DNA from: Portibacter marinus
GTDB lineage: Bacteria; Bacteroidota; Bacteroidia; Chitinophagales; Saprospiraceae
NCBI RefSeq assembly: GCF_021533195.1
Contig: NZ_JAJNKB010000012.1
Span: 1 to 64,000 of the forward strand
Direction: 5' to 3'
DNA length: 64,000 bases
Shown here piece by piece: positions 1 to 9,361 of the stretch. How positions within the stretch are numbered: the stretch's first letter is position 1; the number at the start of each line of letters is the position of its first letter. The translations under genes and the position numbers were made by a program. A model generated the notes under the pieces. The model worked only from the letters and a program-made list of their open reading frames with translations, did no database searches and had not been told where the DNA came from.

Positions 1-20
1 CTATGGAAAAGCCGCATAGT

Positions 21-42
21 TTTCCACAAAAAAATGTGGAAA
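21..42. terminator. Hairpin, possible terminator of an upstream gene
   Basis: Eight-base inverted repeat (tttccaca at 21-28, tgtggaaa at 35-42) around an A-rich six-base loop. The 3' side runs into A-rich sequence on the plus strand, while the loop gives a T-run on the minus strand, so the direction is unclear. It lies in the first 111 bases, which hold no convincing gene. Confidence 0.3.
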
Positions 43-111
43 TTAAAAGAAGCAAAATATTATGATAATAATTAATATGTTATATTAATTCTTTAAGAAA
101 ACGGTCCCACT

Positions 112-3033
112 TTGTGGGGACACTTCATTTCTAATGGCAAAATCTATATTGTTACCACTCAGACAGACGAATTGAGTATAGATGTATACAATCAATATGG
201 GGACTCGTTACATTCCGGAAGAAATAATATAACTGACCCATTTATTTTCAATATTGAGATTCTGAATGACTCAATAATAATGGCATGGAATTGGTCCTTC
301 CAACAGAATATAAATGAAGTAAGATTCTTTGATCTTAACGGAAACGATATTAGCAAAAGGTCGCTCGATTTTGATGGTTATCTAGATTTTGGATTGTTAA
401 GTGATGGTGCCATTTTAATAAACGACAGAGATGGAAAGACCCTATTGAAATATAATTATGAAAATGACGAAGTCAAAGAATTTGAATCCAATAATGGAGA
501 GATCATTTTTGTAGAGGAATTAGGGAATTCTAATCAATTCGCCTTGTTAGGTAATCTTTTTACTGCGTTTCAGGTAAGGTTGTTGGATGAAGAGGGAAGT
601 AATCTTCAAGTCATAGTAGATACTTTTGGAACCTATGAAACAAAATATGAATTCGATTTTCCTTTGTTCCCTCAAGGATTAGCAACCAGTAATTCAAATC
701 TTTTGGTTGTTGGAGCAACAATAGAAACTGGTGAAACCACTGAAATTCGATGTTATACAGGAGATTATCAGAACCCTTCAATTTTAAGTTTTACGGATAA
801 TGTAGGTAGTTCATGGGATAACAATCGAGGAATTTCTAATCAAACTGGAGGATATACTTTTGGTATATACCGCAAATTCGATACGAATAGTGGACCATTT
901 AATGCTGATTATTATCCAGTAATTATTTCAGTGGATTCGACTTGCGCCATTCAACCTCAAGAATCTTTTAAAGGACGTATTTATCATGATACGAATAGGA
1001 ACAACATGTTTGATGAAAGTGAAGAAATCATTCCATATAGTCCAATATTGGTCCTCCCAGATTCTTTCTATGTCTATTCTGATGGAAATGGTTTTTATGA
1101 GTTTCCCGCGGGAATCTTTGATGTTGATTTTGAATTTTTAGAATCAGATTGTTACGAACGAGGTTCTACTTTATTTGCGTCAATGGACTCGTTAGACAAA
1201 GATGGCATTTACAATATACCAGTGTATACCAAACAAAATTCAGGCCAAGCTCCCTATTTGATCTTTAATATGACACGGGCAAGATGTAACGGAGAAGCCG
1301 AAATAGATGTAAGTTTGGTTAATTCTACATGTAACCTCCTTGACGGGAAAATCGAAATAACTGATTTGAAACTTGTTGACCTTTTAGATTTGGCACTGCC
1401 ACTCACTAAAGAGGTAAATGAGCTAGAACCTCAAGGAATAGAAACCTTGACTTTTAAAGTTTCTATTGCCAATGAAGAATTCACTGGTGAAGAATTAGAA
1501 TTGGCCGTAATTTTTGAAAACGACGACATAGAGATTGACACTACCTTTGGTGAGATTATAAGGTGTGGTTTTGACCCGAATGACAAACAAGTTATTCCAG
1601 TGAAGATAGGTAGTGACAGTCTTGATTATTCGCTTATCAGTGATGAAATTTTTTATACCATTAGATTTCAAAATGAAGGGAATGATACCACTTACGATGT
1701 AAGAATTGAAGATACCTTATCGAGTATTTACGATATCAATTCCTTTAGGCCGATAAATTCCAGCCATTCCTATAGACTGCAAAGGACTCAAGATCATAAA
1801 ATACTTTACTATTTTGATGATGTGAAACTCCCTCCTAAAATACAAGATGAGGCAGGAAGTCAGGGTTATCTTACCTTCGCTATCAAAGCATTAGAAGATG
1901 TTCCGGAATTCACCGAAGTAAATAATACTGCCTATATTTATTTTGACTTGAACAGACCTATTCAAACAAACACGATCGAACATAGCTTTGTGTCATCTTT
2001 CGATAAAGATTTGGATCAATATTATTTCTGGGACGATTGTAATGATAATAATGCTAGTGTATTTCCTGGGGCGGAAGAAATACCCAACAACGACCTAGAT
2101 GAAAACTGTGATGGAGAAATATTGGTGATCGACGAAGACATGGATGGATTTAACTCGGATGTGGACTGTGATGATAGCAACGCATTGATTAACCCTGAAG
2201 CGGAGGAGATTCCGAATAATGAGATCGATGAAGATTGTGATGGAGATGCATTGATCGTTGATAAGGATATGGACGGTTTTAATTCCGATGAAGATTGTGA
2301 CGATTCCAGTGAATCAATTAATCCGGGAGCACAAGAAATACCCAACAACGACATTGATGAAAACTGTGATGGAGTGATCCTGGTGATCGATGAAGATCTG
2401 GACGGTTACAACTCAGATGAAGATTGTGATGACAGTAACGCATTGATTAACCCTGAAGCGGAGGAGATTCCAAATAATGAGGTCGATGAAGATTGTGATG
2501 GAGAGGCATTGATCGTTGATAAGGATATGGACGGTTTTAATTCCGATGAAGATTGTGACGATTCCAGTGAATCAATTAATCCGGGAGCACAAGAAATACC
2601 TAACAACGACATTGATGAAAACTGTGATGGAGAAATATTGGTGATCGATGAAGACATGGATGGATTTAACTCGGATGAGGATTGTGATGATAATAGCGCT
2701 TTAATCAACCCTGAGGCCGAAGAAATTGCGAATAATGGTATTGATGAGAACTGTGATGGTGAAGATTTGATTTCTTCCTTATTTGAAAATGCATCTGATT
2801 TTGGGATTGATATCTTTCCGAATCCTTCACGTGGAGAAGTTTATATTCGAAATGAAAAGGAGATTAATTACTTGCTATCTATTTATCTAATTGATGGTAG
2901 GAAAATTCTAGATAGAGAGTCCATTAATTATCAGAAAGTGTATAAGAAGAACTTGGAAAAAGGAGCCTATTTCATCATACTTGAAAACAAACAACAGGAA
3001 GGAGTCCGATTTGAGAAGTTGATCATTTTTTGA
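112..3033 (+). CDS. T9SS-sorted protein with MopE-type Asp/Cys repeats, probably lacking its 5' end
   Basis: Likely a cell-surface or secreted protein exported by type IX secretion; exact role unknown. Residues 1-285 look like irregular beta-propeller sequence. Residues 285-345 hold a SdrD/carboxypeptidase-regulatory-like domain with an Asp-rich loop (DTNRNNMFDE). Residues about 480-635 match the DUF7619-type beta domain common in Bacteroidota cargo (begins CGFDPNDK). About 637-890 is six copies of a 43-residue putative metal-binding repeat (DxDxDG...DCDD...NPxAxEI.NN.ID.NCDG), as in MopE-like copper/calcium proteins. Residues 895-973 are a T9SS type A sorting domain (IFPNPSRGEVYI, ending KLIIF). 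The start is a TTG, an in-frame TAA lies at 94-96, and no signal peptide is encoded. T9SS cargo normally needs one, so the true 5' end is probably missing or frameshifted. Function of the repeats is inferred from the family only. Confidence 0.75.
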   Translation: MWGHFISNGKIYIVTTQTDELSIDVYNQYGDSLHSGRNNITDPFIFNIEILNDSIIMAWNWSFQQNINEVRFFDLNGNDISKRSLDFDGYLDFGLLSDGAILINDRDGKTLLKYNYENDEVKEFESNNGEIIFVEELGNSNQFALLGNLFTAFQVRLLDEEGSNLQVIVDTFGTYETKYEFDFPLFPQGLATSNSNLLVVGATIETGETTEIRCYTGDYQNPSILSFTDNVGSSWDNNRGISNQTGGYTFGIYRKFDTNSGPFNADYYPVIISVDSTCAIQPQESFKGRIYHDTNRNNMFDESEEIIPYSPILVLPDSFYVYSDGNGFYEFPAGIFDVDFEFLESDCYERGSTLFASMDSLDKDGIYNIPVYTKQNSGQAPYLIFNMTRARCNGEAEIDVSLVNSTCNLLDGKIEITDLKLVDLLDLALPLTKEVNELEPQGIETLTFKVSIANEEFTGEELELAVIFENDDIEIDTTFGEIIRCGFDPNDKQVIPVKIGSDSLDYSLISDEIFYTIRFQNEGNDTTYDVRIEDTLSSIYDINSFRPINSSHSYRLQRTQDHKILYYFDDVKLPPKIQDEAGSQGYLTFAIKALEDVPEFTEVNNTAYIYFDLNRPIQTNTIEHSFVSSFDKDLDQYYFWDDCNDNNASVFPGAEEIPNNDLDENCDGEILVIDEDMDGFNSDVDCDDSNALINPEAEEIPNNEIDEDCDGDALIVDKDMDGFNSDEDCDDSSESINPGAQEIPNNDIDENCDGVILVIDEDLDGYNSDEDCDDSNALINPEAEEIPNNEVDEDCDGEALIVDKDMDGFNSDEDCDDSSESINPGAQEIPNNDIDENCDGEILVIDEDMDGFNSDEDCDDNSALINPEAEEIANNGIDENCDGEDLISSLFENASDFGIDIFPNPSRGEVYIRNEKEINYLLSIYLIDGRKILDRESINYQKVYKKNLEKGAYFIILENKQQEGVRFEKLIIF
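2080..2760 (+). repeat. In-gene tandem repeat: 129-bp unit with a 258-bp dimeric period
   Basis: Six successive 43-codon units encode the Asp/Cys repeats of the preceding gene. Alternate units are the most alike. The stretch beginning ataaggatat at 2261 recurs at 2519 with near identity over more than 80 bases, an offset of exactly 258 bases (two units). This is the mark of expansion by duplication of a two-unit block. The minus-strand open frames across it are shadows of the repeat. Confidence 0.85.
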
Positions 3034-3171
3034 TTGCAAATGAAAATTTTTGTCAAAGCCAAGTGGCTTAGAATTAAGAGGAAGAAATAGTTTGATCGTT
3101 CGCTCTTTCGCCTTAAAAGTAGGTAATTTCTTTTTGGCGTATTTGTAATTGAATTAAAACCAACAATACCA

Positions 3172-5214
3172 TTGAAAAATATTAAAATCTCATCAAAATT
3201 CAGATATCAAACCATCAAATCAGTTGGAGGAATTATACTTTTCCTATTTACTTATCTAATTATGTTAGCACTAGCGATAGCTCTGACAGTCGTCTGCATT
3301 TATGCAGCTATTGCAATGATTAGAGCTTCTCCAGGTTTAGTCGTTGGAGCCTTGGGTGTAGGATTGTCAAGTTTAGGTATTCTAGTTTTGTATTTCCTTG
3401 TAAAATTTCTTTTCAAGGCCAATAAAGTCGATCGCTCTCTTTTGACAGAAGTTCGGCGTAAAGAGGTACCTCAGTTATTTGATATGATTGATGCCATTGT
3501 TAAGAAAGTAGGGACTAGTCCTCCGAAGAAAGTCTATCTCTCATCCGACGTAAATGCTTCTGTGTTTTATGACTCAAGCTTTTGGAGTATGTTTTTCCCA
3601 ATAAAGAAAAATCTTCAAATTGGACTTGGTTTGGTCAATTCTACCACAATTTCTGAACTTGAAGCCATCTTGAGCCACGAATTTGGTCATTTCTCACAAA
3701 AGACGATGAAGGTAGGAAGCTATGTATATCAAGTCAATCAGCTTACTTTCAATTTGTTGTACGATAACGATTCCTATGAAAATATGATAAACAAGTGGGC
3801 CAATGCAAGTGGTTACTTCACATTCTTTGTGATCATAGCAAGCAAGATCGTAGATTTGATTAAGTGGATTTTAGCTCAAATGTATGGTCTGGTCAATAAG
3901 TCGTATATGGCATTGTCAAGAGAAATGGAATTTCACGCAGATGCGATTGCTGCCTCTGTCACCGGATATGAACCGTTGAAAGAATCGCTTTTAAGGTTAT
4001 CTCTTGCAGATCATTCCTTTTCAAATGTATTATCCTTTTATGAAAAGAAGGTGACTGAAAACCTTAAGACTGATAATATTTTTAAAAACCACGAATATGT
4101 CATGAAGTTTCTCGCTGAAGAGAATGGAGTGAATATAGAAGGTCGTTTTCCAAAGGTTGATGAAAACACATTGACCAAATTCAATAAATCAAAGCTCGTT
4201 ATAAAAGATCAATGGGCATCGCATCCTAGTACTGAAGATCGCATTAAAAGACTCGAAGCAACAGGATTTATGATGGATGAAAATAAGAGTGATCCAGCCT
4301 CTGTACTGTTTGAAAACATCGAGGCGATTCAACAAAAGCTTACCTACAAATTATTTAATGACATTGATAAAAAGTCCGAATTTTCTGTGATTTCACATGA
4401 AAGATTTAAATCAGAGTTTATATCTGAATATGAAGATGGTAGCTTTCCTAAAAAATTCAATGGATACTATGATCGTAAAAATCCCACCGCATTTGAAACG
4501 AGTGAGATGATGGATTTAAGTGGAGCTCAGCAATTTAACGACTTGTTCTCGAGTACTAAAGTTGAGTGGGTCAATGAATCATTGGCATTGGAACAAGATA
4601 TTGAAACATTCGAGCAGATTTCGAACGGCTTGATAAAAGTGAAAACTTTTGACTTCGACGGCAAAAAATATAATAAGAAAGATAGTAAAACTCTTGTGCC
4701 AAAGTTGAAGCAAGAATTGGACACGATCTACTTAAGAATTAAAGAAAATGACCTTCAAATTTTTCAATACTTTGTGAAACAGGAACGTGAAAAGGAGCTT
4801 TCGCCACAATTGCAACGTATGTATGATAAATTGTTTGCTTACGAAAGAGAAATTGATGAAAAGTCTAAGCTGTATAGAGAAATATCCATGGCATTAGACT
4901 TTATCAATGTTACAACTCCTTTCGAACAAATAAGAGGTAACTTTGCGAAAGTCGCAGGACTTGAAAGGAAATTGAAAGTGGAAATAAGAATGATGCTTGA
5001 AGATAAAAAGTATGAGCAAGTAATAACACCAGATATAAGGGAAAATCTTGATTTATACCTATCCAGGGACTGGACTTATTTCGGCTACGATAAATACAAT
5101 GAGCAAAGTCTAGAAGTACTATTTTTAGCTATTAATAACTATGTATTTTTATTATCTCAAGGTTATTTTATTTTGAAGAAGAGACTGCTTGTGTATCAAG
5201 AAGGATTAATATAA
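3172..5214 (+). CDS. Integral-membrane M48 family zinc metallopeptidase
   Basis: HtpX/Ste24-like membrane protease, here 680 residues. Two N-terminal transmembrane segments (about 18-50 and 55-80) precede the catalytic region. The zinc site is HEFGH (H169, E170, H173), with E253 in the EFHAD motif as probable third ligand, and another hydrophobic stretch (about 215-240) lies between them. The C-terminal 330 residues are charged and helical with no recognised domain. The start is TTG at 3172; the next internal methionines would remove the first transmembrane segment. It stands alone, 138 bases after the T9SS gene. A role in membrane-protein quality control is inferred from the family; the long C-terminal extension is unexplained. 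Confidence 0.85.
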   Translation: MKNIKISSKFRYQTIKSVGGIILFLFTYLIMLALAIALTVVCIYAAIAMIRASPGLVVGALGVGLSSLGILVLYFLVKFLFKANKVDRSLLTEVRRKEVPQLFDMIDAIVKKVGTSPPKKVYLSSDVNASVFYDSSFWSMFFPIKKNLQIGLGLVNSTTISELEAILSHEFGHFSQKTMKVGSYVYQVNQLTFNLLYDNDSYENMINKWANASGYFTFFVIIASKIVDLIKWILAQMYGLVNKSYMALSREMEFHADAIAASVTGYEPLKESLLRLSLADHSFSNVLSFYEKKVTENLKTDNIFKNHEYVMKFLAEENGVNIEGRFPKVDENTLTKFNKSKLVIKDQWASHPSTEDRIKRLEATGFMMDENKSDPASVLFENIEAIQQKLTYKLFNDIDKKSEFSVISHERFKSEFISEYEDGSFPKKFNGYYDRKNPTAFETSEMMDLSGAQQFNDLFSSTKVEWVNESLALEQDIETFEQISNGLIKVKTFDFDGKKYNKKDSKTLVPKLKQELDTIYLRIKENDLQIFQYFVKQEREKELSPQLQRMYDKLFAYEREIDEKSKLYREISMALDFINVTTPFEQIRGNFAKVAGLERKLKVEIRMMLEDKKYEQVITPDIRENLDLYLSRDWTYFGYDKYNEQSLEVLFLAINNYVFLLSQGYFILKKRLLVYQEGLI

Positions 5215-5330
5215 AATGGTCTGTATATTGAAAGTCTTCGGGTGAACATTTTTGCTGGGTATAGAAAGTTTTACAATATCACAATGCAAGATCTTTCTTT
5301 AAGATTCTATGGTTTTTATATTGTTATAAT

Positions 5331-6761
5331 CTATTCGAATTTATACGGTATTGCAATGATCTCTTCATACCATGCATTTGTCATTCTTATTTCAATAATG
5401 CCTTCGTCTCCCGTTTCAATCCCATTGAATACACTAGTATTTTCTAAAAAAATTGTCACTCCATCGCTGTGATATTCAATGAAATCGTCTTTCCATAATG
5501 TAGCCCATCCAGAATTCCAAATCTGAAATTTTGGTCTTGCTGAGTAACTCTCGAAATGATCTACGTATATTCTAATTGAAGATTTATTTTCGATCACTGC
5601 AGGCGTAAATGATATAAGTTTTGGATCTTCCGCAATAAAGATACCTAATTCTTCTTTGAAAAAATTCATCACAAGTCTTACTGGAGTTTCTTTTTTCATA
5701 ATTCCTCTTGGAACAATGGCGACGAACTCTTCTCTTTCAGCAGTGATTGTTGAAGCGTCTGATTCATCTACAAAACTGAGTATAGCTTTATTCTTATCTG
5801 CGATGAACCCATTGCCCTTTATAGTAATCGTGTCCCCAGGTTTGCCAGCTAGCACAGTAAATTCAGAAACAATGGGATCTTCAATAAATAATCCGTTGTA
5901 TGTGTCAACATAACCATTAGATTTAACTTTAATATTTGCTCGTTGCCTATCTACGATCGATCCAATTGTTGTTCGAATCGAATTTTTTGTAAATGAAATT
6001 ATTTCTGATGGTTTATTTGCAATTTGTAGTTCAAGTCCATCTCCGTAAACATTTTCAACAGAAATATCAATAGTATCATGAAACTTAACATTCTGAACTT
6101 CTTCAAAGATCATTGGTTTCGCATAGATAAATTCACTTTTAAATTGTTTGCGTCTTAATCCAGAATTTGGTGCTTTACCAATGACTTGTAACTTAGCCTC
6201 AGAACCATTAAATATTGGTTTGACGACAAAATTCAACGTAGTGTCTGTTAGTTCGATAATCTCCTTATTAATACTTCCCAATTTGACGGAAACTTGTTTC
6301 AAGTTCTCGAAGTCTTTTCCATAGATAGTAATTGTGTCACCATATCCTGCGGTTTTTGGATTAAAATCAAAAATCTTGAAAGGCGGTTCTGGTTTAAACA
6401 TAAGTATGCTTGCCTTTCCTTCCGAATGAAAGTCAGCGGTTTCAATGAAAGCATGGGCCTCCACATAGTAATATAGACTCTGGTCAAGTTCAATTACTTT
6501 GTGGAACTCTTTTGAGCCCTTTTCAACACTATATTTTGTTTGCTCTGTTTCATCACCATGAGTAATGAAAACAAACCCCATATCAACGATAGGCTCACTT
6601 CCAAAGTTGATGACTTCGGCACTTAGATTTAGATTCCCATCTTGCGTTATCGTGATGGGATTGGTCAAAATACGCGGATAATCCTTTTCTAAGACCTCAT
6701 CTTTATCGCAACCCCAACCGAATGCTAATATGGCCAATAAAAAAAGTAAAAACTTATTCAT
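5331..6761 (-). CDS. IPT/TIG-domain lipoprotein
   Basis: 476-residue predicted lipoprotein. The start at 6761 gives a clean signal peptide and lipobox ending at Cys18 (LAFGWGC); the frame is open further upstream but that part is not signal-like. At least two IPT/TIG immunoglobulin-like domains are visible, marked by 'GYGDTITIYGKDFENLKQV' and 'GKPGDTITIKGNGF'. Such domains bind ligands or polysaccharide at the surface of Bacteroidota cells. The gene overlaps the end of the upstream barrel gene by 8 bases (6754-6761), so the two are translated together and probably act together in the outer membrane. Ligand unknown. Confidence 0.8.
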   Translation of the reverse strand: MNKFLLFLLAILAFGWGCDKDEVLEKDYPRILTNPITITQDGNLNLSAEVINFGSEPIVDMGFVFITHGDETEQTKYSVEKGSKEFHKVIELDQSLYYYVEAHAFIETADFHSEGKASILMFKPEPPFKIFDFNPKTAGYGDTITIYGKDFENLKQVSVKLGSINKEIIELTDTTLNFVVKPIFNGSEAKLQVIGKAPNSGLRRKQFKSEFIYAKPMIFEEVQNVKFHDTIDISVENVYGDGLELQIANKPSEIISFTKNSIRTTIGSIVDRQRANIKVKSNGYVDTYNGLFIEDPIVSEFTVLAGKPGDTITIKGNGFIADKNKAILSFVDESDASTITAEREEFVAIVPRGIMKKETPVRLVMNFFKEELGIFIAEDPKLISFTPAVIENKSSIRIYVDHFESYSARPKFQIWNSGWATLWKDDFIEYHSDGVTIFLENTSVFNGIETGDEGIIEIRMTNAWYEEIIAIPYKFE

Positions 6762-7950
6762 AGTTCTTATAATATAAAGTGATGCCGTAAAGCAAATCCC
6801 GATCAAAGGAATTAAAGAATCCGGTCTTGTTGAAACGATCTCCGAGTCTAATTTTAATATCTGCAGATAACTCAACAATCTTAAAATCGAAAACAAGTGA
6901 TGTCCCTGCAATAATAGAATTTTGCCATTTGTTTATTACCCAGGGATCTCTTATTTGTGACGTAGTAATCTGGTTTTGCTGAATTTCATCTGTTATGTAT
7001 CTTATGTCTTGGGATACGAAATCGGTACTAATTCCAAGTTGAAGAAAATTAGATACAAAGCCTTTATTCACTTGATATGTAAAATACATAGGAAACTCAT
7101 ATCGACGAGTATCAATGACCACTTGGTTATCCCTCATTATACCTTCGTTAGAAATAATGTTTGAAGAATAAAATCGCTGCTCATAATATAAGAAGTCCAA
7201 TTGCAGGCCAAATCTTCGATTGAGTCTTGGAGAATGCAGATGCAAACTTAATCCTGAAAATAAATTATCGGCATGATATTGTTCTTGTACATACTCTTCA
7301 AGCCTGCTGCGATTAGAGAATCTAAGCCTTGAATGTCTTTGTCCAAAGGTGGCTCCATACTTAAATCTGGCCCATTCATTGGATTTAGTATATAAGGTCG
7401 ACGAAAGTGCATAGCATTGATTGTACTCTTCGACTGCGGTGATAAAATTTTTAGTATTGGGCACCAATAAGGTGATCTCTTCAAGGTACGAAGTCTTGCA
7501 ATCCGCTGTTAGAGCAGTGATGATATTTTTCCATTGTGGATCTATAGTTTGAATTAGGCTATTATTGTCTTCAACGTTTATAGGTGTTGTGTTAATCAAA
7601 TAAATACGGTCATTCTTTTTGAAGTAAAACAAATCCCCTCTTTGATAGAGTGAAAGTACTCCTTCTACCAAAACTTCCGTATAAGTGTTTTCTACAATTG
7701 CTGCTGTGAATTTTCGTCCTTGGTCGTAACTGAAAGTAATGGCCTTTTCATGATCAATCGTTTCTGTTTTTGACCCATTTCTAAATACAAAATCGTCGAA
7801 TCTGGATTTGAGATCAGCCTGTAAAATCTCACCCTTAATCGTGTCTTCTTCAAGATTTATGTAATATCCAGGAACAAAAACCCTTTGGCCAGTCAGATTA
7901 GGTATAGTTAATACGATAAATAAAAAGGATAATAAGTGGTCTCGGTTCAT
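6754..7950 (-). CDS. Outer-membrane beta-barrel protein (PorT-like size), partner of the IPT/TIG lipoprotein
   Basis: 398 residues. I start it at 7950 (MNRDHLLSF), which gives a signal peptide ending near TGQ; an upstream ATG at 7983 would add 11 non-signal residues. The first half carries a 'GYYINLEEDTIKGEI' segment common at the N-terminus of Bacteroidota barrel proteins. The second half has alternating aromatic strands typical of an 8-12 strand barrel ('GLQLDFLYYEQRFYSS', 'FPMYFTYQVNKGF', 'GITLYYKNYE'). Translationally coupled to the lipoprotein gene downstream. The family is known mostly as a hypothetical outer-membrane barrel; no substrate can be inferred. Confidence 0.7.
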   Translation of the reverse strand: MNRDHLLSFLFIVLTIPNLTGQRVFVPGYYINLEEDTIKGEILQADLKSRFDDFVFRNGSKTETIDHEKAITFSYDQGRKFTAAIVENTYTEVLVEGVLSLYQRGDLFYFKKNDRIYLINTTPINVEDNNSLIQTIDPQWKNIITALTADCKTSYLEEITLLVPNTKNFITAVEEYNQCYALSSTLYTKSNEWARFKYGATFGQRHSRLRFSNRSRLEEYVQEQYHADNLFSGLSLHLHSPRLNRRFGLQLDFLYYEQRFYSSNIISNEGIMRDNQVVIDTRRYEFPMYFTYQVNKGFVSNFLQLGISTDFVSQDIRYITDEIQQNQITTSQIRDPWVINKWQNSIIAGTSLVFDFKIVELSADIKIRLGDRFNKTGFFNSFDRDLLYGITLYYKNYE

Positions 7951-8433
7951 TCTCCATTGTATTTGCAAAAAGCGAAGATACAAATATCATTGAGCAATGC
8001 CCAATTAAGTCTTGAAATTCATATTTACTTCTATTGACTTACTTGAATTTTGAGGTAGTTCTTGTCCCAAAACTTTCTTGATATTATTTTGATTACAACG
8101 GGGAATAAGTGATTTTAGCATGTACCTTACTTTAGAGCAATTGAAGAAGTCTTAATAGATAGATGGGCACTAGAAAACCACAAATATTGATCTTCAAACT
8201 AAATTCAGATACTCTATAAGTTTTTGTCGTAATTGCTCACTTTATCTTGATGCTAAAAGCGATATGCTCTTCCTTTCGTTTCGGCATAGAAGAAAACGAT
8301 ATAAGTCAAAATAGAAAGGACAAGAAATAGAAGAATTAAAGAAACTGTGATTTGCTATACCGTTAAGATATATTAATTTTTATACAATCAATTCCCATTT
8401 CGTTACTTTCCGTTATCGACTAACCACTAACCA
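7951..8433. other. Non-coding stretch between divergent genes
   Basis: About 480 AT-rich bases between the minus-strand barrel gene and the first DUF6090 gene. It must contain both promoters. I see no open frame with a protein-like composition. The last 30 bases carry the string ctaaccactaacc just before the DUF6090 start codon. Confidence 0.5.
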
Positions 8434-9186
8434 ATGATAAAATTCTTCAGAAAAATTAGACGAAGACTTGTTGCTGAAACCAAATTCAGTAAGTATTTAC
8501 TTTATGCAATTGGAGAAATTGTTCTGGTCGTTATCGGTATATTAATTGCTTTGCAGATCAACAATTGGAACGAGAAAAGAAAAATCCGGAAAAATGAAAT
8601 CATTATTTTGGAGCAATTAAATGAAGACCTTTCTAAGAATCTTGAGGAAGTACTTGAAATAAAAAGCATCTTAACTAAAGCATCAGGTAACTCCAAGTCT
8701 TTTTTAAGGTTCCTGAATTCCCAAAATAATCATGTGGATTCCATTTCCGTATGGTTAGATAAGCTCGATCGAAATCCCATTTTTAATAATGCAAACACTA
8801 CCTACAAAAACCTGGAAAACAATCCGAATAAAATCATTTCTAATGATACGCTGCGACTTAGGATAACACTGATGTACGAAAAGGAATTCAAAAATATAGA
8901 TGTTCGTGAAAACGGCTACAAAACGCACTTCTATCCTGAGTTTAAAAAACATCAGAGAGAAAATTTTACCATGACTACTTCAGTTTCAGAAGATGGTAAA
9001 GAAATTATATTCGATTATAACCGACCCAAGAATATTGAAGATTTAAAAAAGAATGATGGGTTTAAAAACGCCTTGATTGATATGTATAATTTTTTAAAAC
9101 TTAGAATTAATTTTCTGACGATGACCGAAAATATACTATGGGCTTTAATTCAAGATATTGAAAAAGAAATTGCAAGCTTAAAATGA
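8434..9186 (+). CDS. DUF6090 family single-pass membrane protein, copy 1
   Basis: 250 residues, function unknown. The N-terminus is the family signature: MIKFFRKIRR, a short basic linker, then KFSKYLLYAIGEIVLVV leading into one transmembrane helix (about 23-43) ending ALQINNWNE. The rest is a charged helical, probably extracytoplasmic, domain. Four further full copies (11537, 20579, 21391, 22175) share this head but have strongly different tails. Its stop codon overlaps the ATG of an orphan copy of the same head (9183-9209). It stands alone, with no recognisable operon partner. Confidence 0.85.
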   Translation: MIKFFRKIRRRLVAETKFSKYLLYAIGEIVLVVIGILIALQINNWNEKRKIRKNEIIILEQLNEDLSKNLEEVLEIKSILTKASGNSKSFLRFLNSQNNHVDSISVWLDKLDRNPIFNNANTTYKNLENNPNKIISNDTLRLRITLMYEKEFKNIDVRENGYKTHFYPEFKKHQRENFTMTTSVSEDGKEIIFDYNRPKNIEDLKKNDGFKNALIDMYNFLKLRINFLTMTENILWALIQDIEKEIASLK

Positions 9187-9209
9187 TCAAATTCTTTAGG
9201 AAAATTTGA
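9183..9209 (+). pseudogene. Orphan DUF6090 head (8 codons)
   Basis: ATG at 9183 overlaps the stop of DUF6090 copy 1 and reads MIKFFRKI then TGA. The sequence atgatcaaattcttta is the same as the first 16 bases of copy 4 (21391). It looks like the remains of, or a landing point for, another family member. Downstream to 9361 there is no coding continuation, only two short hairpins (9213-9231 and 9273-9286). Confidence 0.6.
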
Positions 9210-9361
9210 ATAAAGCATCCACATTATGCTTATTGCAAAACATAAAGTCGTCTACGTTCCGGAAAGGGTACTAATGCTAAGGCATTCTATTTTCAGGAAT
9301 CGCACCCACTGCTTTTAAAAATCGACGCCTTTAAGTTGATAAATAAACCTAACTTAACTTT

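Noticed and set aside
2022-2708. Two Ser-rich minus-strand open frames (110 and 100 codons) in the repeat region
   Set aside because: They are reverse-complement shadows of the Asp/Glu-rich tandem repeats of the plus-strand T9SS protein and keep the same 129-base period.
3056-3069. Hairpin aagcc-aagt-ggctt after the repeat-rich T9SS gene
   Set aside because: Five-base stem with no T tract; too weak to report as a terminator.
5242-5472. Plus-strand open frame of 76 codons
   Set aside because: It lies mostly inside the minus-strand IPT/TIG lipoprotein gene and has no coding signature of its own.
9213-9286. Two short hairpins after the orphan head (aagcat/atgctt and aatgc/gcatt)
   Set aside because: Stems of only five to six AT-rich pairs without a following T run; not enough to call terminators.
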